A stretch of 64,000 bases of DNA. Source: Deltaproteobacteria bacterium (GTDB taxonomy: Bacteria > Myxococcota > UBA727 > VGSZ01). Of the stretch, positions 43,378-50,373 are shown piece after piece (within the stretch, counting starts at the first letter, position 1; each line of letters begins with the position of its first letter). The stretch is from assembly GCA_016177705.1 (NCBI GenBank), contig JACOUT010000013.1, positions 264,224-328,223 on the forward strand. Direction: 5' to 3'. A program made the position numbers and the translations under genes. Under the pieces are notes generated by a model. That model was not told the origin of the DNA, searched no databases, and worked only from the letters and a program-made list of their open reading frames with translations.

Positions 43378-44352
43378 CTACGCGCCCTCTTCCGCCAACT
43401 GCCGCAGCGTCCGCGCCAGCGCGCGCGCCGCCGGCCTGAGCCCGGTCGCACGAAACCGCGCGCCGCTGCGCACCACTGCCTCGTCGACGTGGCGGCCGTC
43501 GATCGACACGAAGCCCACCTCGAGCGGCACGCCGCGCACGCGCACGCTGGCGCGGAACTCGGTGGCGCGATCGGTGCTCGCGCGCTCGGGCTCGCCCACG
43601 CTCTCGATGCCGTCCTCGGCGCGCAGATCCCAGGCGAGCGCGCGCGCCTGCTGCGCCGCCGGCTCGATCTTGTCCTCGCTGAAGGGCCCGAGCTCCTCGC
43701 CGTGCGCGAGCGCGCGGTGCGCGGCCACCGCGTCCCGCAGCGCGCGGTCATCGAGCACGCCGCGCGGCGAGCGCGCGAACGCCTCGCGCGCGCCGCGATC
43801 GTGCTTCCTGGCGGCGAAGCCGGGCGCGTCGACGATGACGTCGGGCCGCAGCACCCACGCAGGCGCCTGGTGCTCGAGCCCGGCGACGCCGGCGAGCGAC
43901 ACCCAAGTCTTGCCGAGCGACGCGATCACCGGCGTGCCCGCCTCGTCGGCCACGCGCGCGTCGACCAGCCGCGGCGCTTGCGGCAGCCAGCCGGCACGGC
44001 GCACCGGCGGCGGCGGGTTCTTGTCGACGGCCAGCGTGTACAGCCCGTCGACCAGCTCGAGCAGCAGCGGCGCCAGCTCCGCCACACCCTCGTCGTCGAG
44101 CTGGGGCGGCCGCGCCGACACCGCCGGCAGCTTGCGGGCGGTCGCGGCCAGCACCAAGGCGCCGTCCTGCGCGCCCGAGAGCACCAGCGCGATGGGGACG
44201 TCGTCGAGCAGCAGCGCGGCCAGGTTGGTGTCGGCGACGGGGCCGGGCGCGTGCGCGAAGCGCAGCCGGCCGCTGCCGCCTTGCACCTCGACCTCGATCA
44301 GGCGGCGCGCGCCGCGCTCGTCGAGCGTGCCGGTGATGTCGACGCTGCCCAC
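43378..44352 (-). CDS. Protein of unknown function
   Basis: This 324-aa protein begins at the first in-frame start after the upstream stop (GTG 44352: GSVDITGTLDERG). It alternates beta-rich and helical segments, e.g. LLELVDGLYTLAVDKNPPPP, VIASLGKTWVSLAGVAGLEHQ and WVLRPDVIVDAPGFAARKHD. It ends with a helical ARALARTLRQLAEEGA. No signal peptide, membrane segment, nucleotide-binding loop or metal motif is evident. It follows the sigma-factor/membrane-protein pair by about 60 bp, possibly in the same transcription unit. I do not recognise the family. Confidence 0.55.
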   Translation of the reverse strand: MGSVDITGTLDERGARRLIEVEVQGGSGRLRFAHAPGPVADTNLAALLLDDVPIALVLSGAQDGALVLAATARKLPAVSARPPQLDDEGVAELAPLLLELVDGLYTLAVDKNPPPPVRRAGWLPQAPRLVDARVADEAGTPVIASLGKTWVSLAGVAGLEHQAPAWVLRPDVIVDAPGFAARKHDRGAREAFARSPRGVLDDRALRDAVAAHRALAHGEELGPFSEDKIEPAAQQARALAWDLRAEDGIESVGEPERASTDRATEFRASVRVRGVPLEVGFVSIDGRHVDEAVVRSGARFRATGLRPAARALARTLRQLAEEGA

Positions 44353-44410
44353 TGGCCCAGGGTACGGCCAGTCCGGCGCCTTCTCTAGTGCTGTTTTTCC
44401 ACCTTGGCCG

Positions 44411-45424
44411 TCAGCGCTGCCGCTCGACGCCCAAGCGAACCATGAGCGCGCGCACGGCCGGGTCGTCGGCCGCCGCCGGCTCCTGGTGCAGGTACAGGCG
44501 CAGGTCGGCGCGCGCCTCGTCGAGCACACCGCGCGCCGCGCGCACCCGCGCGCGCGCGAGCAGCGCGTCGGTCGACGGCAGGCCCGCGAGCGGCGCCAAC
44601 AGCATGGCGCGGCCGTACTCCGCCTCGGCGGCGGCGAGATCGCCAAGCTCGTCCTCGGCGACGCGGCCGGCGGCGAACGACAACACGCGCGCGCCCGGGT
44701 GCTCGGGCCACTGCTGCGCAAACGCCCGGCATGCCTCGAGCGCCGAGCGATCGCGCCGATACAGCAGACCGAGCTCGCAGCGCACCCGCATCGCCTCCGC
44801 GCGCCGCGAGCCGGCGAGCGCGCGCTCGACGTCGTCGGCCACGGCAGGCGCGCGCCGCAGCGCCGCCATCAAGGGCGCTGCAGCCGCGTCGTCGGTCATG
44901 AGCGCCGTGGCCAGCGTCCGCGCAGCACCTCGTGCGTCGCCCGCAGCTTCCAAGGACGCCACCGCCGCGCGCCAGCCAGCGTCGGCGCGACGCACGGGCG
45001 TCGGCGCCTCGCGCGGCGCAGGGGCAACCGGGCTCGCCGCGACCAGCTCCGGCGCTACGGCCAGCACCTGCGCCGCGACCGGCGCGACAGGAGCAACCGC
45101 GGGCGCCGCCATCGCGGCTGGTGCCGCGGCTGCGTCGGCGCGCACCAGCGCAGCGCCGTCGCCGGCCGGCGCAGGTGCACCGGTGTTCGTCGCGGTCAGC
45201 GTCACGCCCGCCACCACGCCGAGGCCGCCGGCGAGCGCCACGGCCGCCGCCACCACGCTGGGGCGCCAGGTGCGCCGTTGGCGCTGCGCGAGCCTGTCGA
45301 GCGCCACCTCGAGGTCGCGCCCCGCGCGCGCCGTCTCGAAGCGCGTCGGCACGCGCGGCCGCGCCGCCTCGGCGAAGGCCCCGGCCACCGCCTCGTCGTC
45401 GTTCGGGGGCTCGTGCGGCGTCAT
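44411..45424 (-). CDS. Membrane-anchored partner of ECF sigma factor (putative anti-sigma) with TPR-like tail
   Basis: This 337-aa protein has a cytoplasmic N-terminus of about 55 residues with basic helices (GRDLEVALDRLAQRQRRTW). One transmembrane segment follows (VVAAAVALAGGLGVVAGVTL), then a Pro/Ala/Val-rich linker and a helical periplasmic domain with tetratricopeptide-like pairs (AVASLEAAGDARGAARTL, AAAEAEYGRAMLLAPLAGLP). Its ATG overlaps the sigma-factor stop by 4 nt, the standard arrangement for an anti-sigma factor. No zinc HxxxCxxC motif is seen in the N-terminus, so binding to sigma is inferred only from position and topology. Confidence 0.65.
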   Translation of the reverse strand: MTPHEPPNDDEAVAGAFAEAARPRVPTRFETARAGRDLEVALDRLAQRQRRTWRPSVVAAAVALAGGLGVVAGVTLTATNTGAPAPAGDGAALVRADAAAAPAAMAAPAVAPVAPVAAQVLAVAPELVAASPVAPAPREAPTPVRRADAGWRAAVASLEAAGDARGAARTLATALMTDDAAAAPLMAALRRAPAVADDVERALAGSRRAEAMRVRCELGLLYRRDRSALEACRAFAQQWPEHPGARVLSFAAGRVAEDELGDLAAAEAEYGRAMLLAPLAGLPSTDALLARARVRAARGVLDEARADLRLYLHQEPAAADDPAVRALMVRLGVERQR

Positions 45425-46065
45425 GCCGTCACCTCGCCGCGCGCCTGACCGCGCGCCTCCAGCAGGTCCGACAGCCCGGGGTGGGCGCGCACCGCCGCCG
45501 CCACCTCGCGCCGAGCGTGGAACAGGCGCGTGCGCACGGTGGCGTCGGGCACGCCGAGCACCTCGGCGACCTCGGGCGAGGTCATGCCCTCGAGGTCCGC
45601 CAACACGAACACCGTGCGCTTCTTCGGGCTGAGCGACGCGAGCACCTCGCGGATGGCGTGCTCGCGGGCGCGCGTCAGCGCCACCTGCTCGGGCGTGCGC
45701 CCCGCCTCCTCGACCTCGCAGAGCGGCTCGAGCGGCCCGTCGCCGACGAACACCAGGCGCGCCAGGCGCCGCCGCAGGCCGAAGCAGGTGTGGATGGCGA
45801 TGCGCGTGAGCCAGGTGGTGAAGCGGGCGCGCCCCTCGAAGCGGGCGAGGCAGCGCCAGGCCTCGAGGAAGGTCTGCTGCACGGCGTCGTCGACGCGGCT
45901 CCGGTCGGCCAACAGGCGGGTGCACATGGCGGTGACGCGGCCGTGATGGCGCGTGAACAGCTGGCCGAAGGCCGCCCGGTCGCCGGCACGGGCGCGCGCC
46001 ACCAGCGCCTCGTCGTCCGGGGCGGCGCGTGCGGCAGTCGAGAGGGCGAGCGGGCGTTGCGACAT
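45421..46065 (-). CDS. ECF RNA polymerase sigma factor
   Basis: This 214-aa sigma-70 factor has region 2 (EALVARARAGDRAAFGQLFTRHHGRV, then DDAVQQTFLEAWRCLARFEGRARFTTWLTRIA) and region 4 (LSPKKRTVFVLADLEGMTSPEVAEVLGVPDATVRTRLFHAR, a helix-turn-helix). Spacing and length match extracytoplasmic-function factors. I chose the ATG at 46065. Upstream at 46090-46108 is a hairpin-like repeat GAACGG/CCGTTC, in a possible leader. It is co-translated with the membrane protein at 44411. Confidence 0.93.
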   Translation of the reverse strand: MSQRPLALSTAARAAPDDEALVARARAGDRAAFGQLFTRHHGRVTAMCTRLLADRSRVDDAVQQTFLEAWRCLARFEGRARFTTWLTRIAIHTCFGLRRRLARLVFVGDGPLEPLCEVEEAGRTPEQVALTRAREHAIREVLASLSPKKRTVFVLADLEGMTSPEVAEVLGVPDATVRTRLFHARREVAAAVRAHPGLSDLLEARGQARGEVTA

Positions 46066-46140
46066 GGCGAGGTGCGTCGATTGGTGTCCGAACGGGCGGT
46101 GTCCGTTCACGGCCGGCGGCGGTGTGCTTCCGCACCCCAT

Positions 46141-46154
46141 TCTACCGGGGTAGA
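46141..46154. promoter_or_regulatory. Inverted repeat TCTACC-GG-GGTAGA in the sigma/DUF885 divergent region
   Basis: A 6-bp arm, 2-bp spacer palindrome lies 76 bp upstream of the sigma-factor ATG and about 100 bp before the DUF885-like ATG. The size suits a protein-binding site for divergent control. No -10/-35 pair is clear. Confidence 0.25.
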
Positions 46155-46252
46155 CAGGGCGCCGGGGTCCGCCTACACGCCCAGATCCGCCAAAGGGGTC
46201 TGGGCCCTGCGTCGCCGGGCGATGGCCCGGTGTCGGAGTCTCTGCGCGCCGT

Positions 46253-47998
46253 ATGGAGCTAGCCCCCACCGCACCCCAGACCAGGCCCGAGGCGCCCGCC
46301 TCGCGTGCCGACGAGCGCGACGAGCCGCACCTGGCCCGCCTGTGCGCGCTGCGCCCGGAAGTGGAGACCGTGCTCGGCGGCACCAAGCACGCCGGCGAGC
46401 TCGGCGAGGCAACGCCCGAGGCGCGCGCCCAATTGCTCGAGGCGTTGGTCGCCTGGCGCAAGGATCTCGAAGGCCAGATGGCCGAGTCGCGCGAGCGCAC
46501 GCTCGACGCGCGCGTGCTCGCCGCCTCGCTCGAGCTGTTCCGCTTCGGCGAAGAGGAGGTCGGGCTCCGTCGTCACGACCCCGACGTCGCCACGCCGCTG
46601 TGCGAGGCGCTGCTCTACCACCTGCGCGGCCACTGCGAGAGCGAGCCGGCGCGCTTCGAGTCGCTGGCTGCGCGCCTGCGCGCCGTGCCGCGCTGGTTCG
46701 AGAGCCAACGCGCAGGCGTCACGACGCCGTCGCCCGAGCTGCTGGCGCGCGCGCGTGACGTCGTCGATGGCTTGCCCGACTTGCTGCGCGCCGTGGTCGA
46801 TGCCGCGCGCGTCGCCTCGGCGAACGACGTGCTGGCGCCGGCGCTGCACCAGGAGGTGGCGGCGGCAGCCGAGATCGCCGGCGCGGGCGCCGAGGCGCAG
46901 CGCCGCTGGCTGATCGCCCTCGAGCCCACGCCCCACGTGCCGCTCGGCCTGAAGGCGCTCGATCAGATCATGCACCTGCGCGGCCTCGATTTGACTGCGG
47001 CCGAGGTGCTCGACATCGCGCGCAGCATCTCGGAGGAGCTGCGCGTCGAGCAGTCGCGCGTCATCCGACGCGGCTATCGCGGCCGCAAGCCCGACGAGGC
47101 GGTGGCGGCGGCGCGCGGCGCCAACAAGCCGCACAGCCTCGGCGAGGCGATGGCCTGGCTCGCCGATCTCACGCTCTCGTCGCGCCAGTTCCTGGCGGGC
47201 GCCGGGCTGCCGCAGCCGGTGTTGCTCGACGACCGCGTGGTGGTCGACGTCATGCCCGCGGTGTTGGCGCCCTCGGGCTGGCCCGCGCTCTTGTTGCCGC
47301 CGCAGCCGCGCGCGCCGCGCCAGGAGAGCCTGCTGTTGCTGCGTGAGCCGCTCGGCCCGCAGGCCGAGGCCATGCTCGAGATCTCGGTGCCCGACCTCGA
47401 GGGTGCATGCGCCTCGCTCGCCTACCCGGGCCGCCACCTGCAAGCGGTGTGGGCCCACGTGGCCACCAGCTTCGCGCGCCGCGGCGTGCCGCTCGGCACC
47501 ATCAGCACCCTCGCCGGCACCTGGGGCCTCGACATGGTGAACGGCTGGGCGCTCACCAGCGAGGAGCTGATGCGCGAGGCGCAGTTCCGCTCGTCGGCGT
47601 CGAGCCGCCTGATCATGATCCGCCGCACGCTCTTGCAGACGCTGCTCGCCGCCGTCGACGTGTGCCTGGCCATCGGCCGCTTCCAGCCTGAGCAGGCCGC
47701 GGCCTTCCTGGTGCGCCGCGGTGGCGTGCGCTTGCCACAGGCGCGCGCCTTGGTGCGCGGCCTGTTGCGCGCACCCACGTCGGGGCTGTCTGCGCTGGTG
47801 GGCAAGGTGCGCATCGAGCAGCTGCGCCGCGAGGCGCGGCGCCGTTGGCGCGACGGTTACTCGGAGAAACGCTTCAACACGCTGATGCTGGCCAACGGAC
47901 CGATCCCGCTCGCCTACCTGTTCGAGCGACTCAACGATCCGCCCGCCTTCGTCACCGACGTGCCCACCGCCAGCTTCGTGGGCGCGCCGGTCGCCTGA
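46253..47998 (+). CDS. DUF885-family protein with lost metal-binding motif
   Basis: This 581-aa protein fits DUF885 in its C-terminal half: GWALTSEELMREAQFRSSAS (cf. GWALYAE), RRTLLQTLLAAVDVCLAIG, FQPEQAAAFLVRRGGV, LVGKVRIEQLRREARRRW and YSEKRFNTLMLANGPIPLAYL. The usual HExxPGHHLQ metal site reads SLAYPGRHLQ. The His-Glu pair and the next His are missing, and the later catalytic-type His is Ala (VCLAIG). Hence a non-catalytic homologue is likely. The N-terminal 250 residues are helical. It is divergent from the ECF sigma gene. Family members are thought to be peptidase-like; the activity here is unknown. Confidence 0.75.
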   Translation: MELAPTAPQTRPEAPASRADERDEPHLARLCALRPEVETVLGGTKHAGELGEATPEARAQLLEALVAWRKDLEGQMAESRERTLDARVLAASLELFRFGEEEVGLRRHDPDVATPLCEALLYHLRGHCESEPARFESLAARLRAVPRWFESQRAGVTTPSPELLARARDVVDGLPDLLRAVVDAARVASANDVLAPALHQEVAAAAEIAGAGAEAQRRWLIALEPTPHVPLGLKALDQIMHLRGLDLTAAEVLDIARSISEELRVEQSRVIRRGYRGRKPDEAVAAARGANKPHSLGEAMAWLADLTLSSRQFLAGAGLPQPVLLDDRVVVDVMPAVLAPSGWPALLLPPQPRAPRQESLLLLREPLGPQAEAMLEISVPDLEGACASLAYPGRHLQAVWAHVATSFARRGVPLGTISTLAGTWGLDMVNGWALTSEELMREAQFRSSASSRLIMIRRTLLQTLLAAVDVCLAIGRFQPEQAAAFLVRRGGVRLPQARALVRGLLRAPTSGLSALVGKVRIEQLRREARRRWRDGYSEKRFNTLMLANGPIPLAYLFERLNDPPAFVTDVPTASFVGAPVA

Positions 47999-48141
47999 CC
48001 GTCCGACCGACCGCGCGTGACGGCGCCCACGTCAGGCCTTCGCGAGGCGCAGCCTTGCCGTGTCCAGGTACGCGCACGGTGCGCGACGTGCTGCTCCGGG
48101 TATTCTCCCGGGCGCGTCCCCACCGACGCCATGAGGTACCC

Positions 48142-49128
48142 ATGACTCGCCTGTACGCCCCGCTCGCGCTCGCCTGCCTGCTGGCCCTCACGCTCGGCTG
48201 CCGCTCGCGCATCACCGGCAACGAGGGCAACTTCCAGTTCTCCTACCCCGCCGACGACGACGTCGTCGATTTCAACAAGCCGATCGCCATCGGCGCCATG
48301 CTCGACATCGAGGTCACGGACGTCGGGCAGAACCGGCCCGTGACGCTGTCGGTCGCCGAGAGCGACGACGTCGCCGTGCTCGAGGTGGCGAGCTTCGAGG
48401 GCTCGAGCGTCACCGTGCGCGGCGTCGCCGACGGCAATCCGCTCTTGTCGGTCACCGGCACCACCGCCGCCGGCGAGGAGCTGTCCGACTCGGTCAACCT
48501 GCTGGTGCGAGAGCCCGAGGTGCTGCGCCTGGCGCACACCTGCTCGACCACGGGCACGGGCGCCTACATCACCAGCCAGCGGGTCTACGTGCCGTTCGAG
48601 ATGGAGCGCGCAAACGGCCAAGCGGTGATCGGCTACGGCCGCTACCCGGCCACGCCGTCGGACGCGGCCGCGCTCACGCTCGACGCTGCGGCCTCCAACC
48701 AGCAGTTCATGGCCTTCGACACCGGCGCCGCCGCCGCCACGCTGACGCTCGACTCCGACATCGACGACACCACCCTGGACGTGCAGCTCGTCGACCAGGG
48801 CGCCATCGACGGCGTCGAACAGCCCATCGCCTTCGTGCTCGAGGACATCGACGTGGGCGACGTCAACGCCTTCTACGTGCGCCCGACCACCGGCGGCACC
48901 ACCATCTGCCAGGCCGATATCGAGAAGACCGTGCAGTCAGACACGCCCGCCATCTGCGACGTGCGCGAGCGCAATGAGGCCGAGGACGGCGGCGACGCGG
49001 TCCACGAGTTCGGCTGGTTCGAGATCGAGGGCATCGCGGCCGGCACCTGCAACTACACGGTGACCTTCCCGGGCGGCGCGGCCGGCGCGGGCACCTCGGC
49101 GCAGTTCAGCTACGAGATCCAGCCCTGA
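48142..49128 (+). CDS. Lipoprotein, Ig-like beta domains, function unknown
   Basis: This 328-aa protein starts with a lipoprotein signal (YAPLALACLLALTLGC, Cys near residue 20). The mature part is Asp/Thr/Val-rich and beta-strand-like with repeats such as VTLSVAESDDVAVLEVASF and VTVRGVADGNPLLSVTG, resembling bacterial Ig-like (BIG2) folds. Three or four Cys in the C-terminal half could form disulphides. The ATG at 48142 starts the lipobox directly. It is convergent with the AgmX-like gene. Role unknown. Confidence 0.7.
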   Translation: MTRLYAPLALACLLALTLGCRSRITGNEGNFQFSYPADDDVVDFNKPIAIGAMLDIEVTDVGQNRPVTLSVAESDDVAVLEVASFEGSSVTVRGVADGNPLLSVTGTTAAGEELSDSVNLLVREPEVLRLAHTCSTTGTGAYITSQRVYVPFEMERANGQAVIGYGRYPATPSDAAALTLDAAASNQQFMAFDTGAAAATLTLDSDIDDTTLDVQLVDQGAIDGVEQPIAFVLEDIDVGDVNAFYVRPTTGGTTICQADIEKTVQSDTPAICDVRERNEAEDGGDAVHEFGWFEIEGIAAGTCNYTVTFPGGAAGAGTSAQFSYEIQP

Positions 49129-49156
49129 ACGGCCGGTGACGCGCGGGCCGCCGGCG

Positions 49157-49750
49157 TCACTCGACCACCTCGCTGTCGATGATGGTGGCGGTAGTGCGCA
49201 GGCCGTCGAGCACCACGGTCAGCTCCGCCGCCGCGCGCGTCGGCGCGCCCTCGAGGCGCGCGCGCTCGGCACCGAGGCAGCGGGCGAACACGGGCGAGGC
49301 GCCCGCGGGCGGCTGCACCAGCAGCGTGCGGCCGTTCACCTCGACGCGCAGCCGCACCCTGCCGCCGAAGGACGGGTCGAAGCGCAGCGCCTCCGCCAGG
49401 CACCGCTGCACCAGCGGCTGCGCCGTCGCCGCCAGCTCGGCGAGGTCGACCGGCGGCCCGACCGGCCCGAACGCGCCTGCGTCGGGCTCAGGCTCGGCGG
49501 TCGCGACCTCGACGGCGTCGGCGCGCACGCCGGCATCCGGCGGCATCGCGCCGGCGTCGAGCGCGGCGGCCTCCGCGTCACCGCCGGCGTCGAGCGCTGG
49601 CGGTCGCACCGGTCCGGCGCTGTCTCGGGTGGCGTAGGCAGTGACGGCCAGGCCCACGATGAAGACGATGGCCGCAAGCAGCCCGACGACCAGCCCGCGC
49701 CAAGGCGGGCGCTCGCGCTTTTGCGGCGGATCGGGCGCGATCAGCGGCAT
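49157..49750 (-). CDS. Membrane protein with AgmX-like C-terminal domain
   Basis: This 197-aa protein has an N-terminal cytoplasmic tail (RERPPWRG) and one transmembrane helix (LVVGLLAAIVFIVGLAVTAY). An Asp/Ala/Pro-rich linker and a compact domain follow, with VQRCLAEALRFDPSFGGRVRLRVEVNGR and the second Cys of VFARCLG. This pattern (Cys, basic/hydrophobic strands) resembles the C-terminal domain of myxobacterial AgmX/TonB-like proteins. The start overlaps the methyltransferase stop by 10 nt. It may take part in periplasmic complex assembly; function unknown. Confidence 0.55.
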   Translation of the reverse strand: MPLIAPDPPQKRERPPWRGLVVGLLAAIVFIVGLAVTAYATRDSAGPVRPPALDAGGDAEAAALDAGAMPPDAGVRADAVEVATAEPEPDAGAFGPVGPPVDLAELAATAQPLVQRCLAEALRFDPSFGGRVRLRVEVNGRTLLVQPPAGASPVFARCLGAERARLEGAPTRAAAELTVVLDGLRTTATIIDSEVVE

Positions 49751-50373
49751 CGGCGACGCTCGGTACCCTGCTCGGCGCCGGGCTCGAGCACCAGCACCTC
49801 GGCCGTGTGCTCGCCGACCACGACGGGCTCGAAGCGCGCGTGCGCGCCGAGCGCCGCCGCGAACGCCGCGCGCCCGACGCGCCCGGGATCGCCGATGACG
49901 ACGCAGGCGCCGGCCGCGAGCCCCTCGCGCGCGCGCCGCGCCAGCGCGGCGGCGAGCGCCGGCTCGTAGAGCAGATCGGCCGCCACCACCACGTCGGCCT
50001 TCGGCAGCGGCGCGGCGGCGGTGACGTCGAACATGCCGGTCGCGATCGACAGGCCGGCATGCGCCGCCGCGCGGCGCGTGGCTTGCAGCGCCGTCTCGTC
50101 GACATCGGTGGCGAGCACCTGTGCGCCCGCGCGCGCGCACGCGAGCGCGACCAGACCGAGGCCGCAGCCAAGCTCGACCACGCGCCGGCCGGCGAGGTCG
50201 CGCCGCAGCAGCACGGCGGCCAGGCAGGGCGCGGCGTCCCACAACACGCCGCCATAGGGCGCGCGCCCGCCGGTGCGGATGGCGTCGTCGAGCGCGGCGT
50301 CGACGTCGGCCAACTCGAACAGCGTGAGCGCGCCGCCAGGCACGCCCTCGACCACGCGCGCGCGCAGCTCCAT
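49741..50373 (-). CDS. Small SAM-dependent methyltransferase, protein-lysine-methyltransferase-like
   Basis: This 210-aa protein has a seven-strand methyltransferase fold: PYGGVLWDAAPCLAAVLL (preceding helix), VVELGCGLGLVALACARAGA (SAM motif I), VLATDVDETAL, ADVVVAADLLYEPALAAALAR (acidic motif IV) and VLVLEP. The pre-motif layout GGVLWDAA and the DLLYEP motif resemble METTL-type lysine methyltransferases and bacterial ETF-beta lysine methyltransferase. The substrate is not known. The ATG shares one base with the stop of the MshEN-GAF-HEAT gene. Confidence 0.7.
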   Translation of the reverse strand: MELRARVVEGVPGGALTLFELADVDAALDDAIRTGGRAPYGGVLWDAAPCLAAVLLRRDLAGRRVVELGCGLGLVALACARAGAQVLATDVDETALQATRRAAAHAGLSIATGMFDVTAAAPLPKADVVVAADLLYEPALAAALARRAREGLAAGACVVIGDPGRVGRAAFAAALGAHARFEPVVVGEHTAEVLVLEPGAEQGTERRRCR

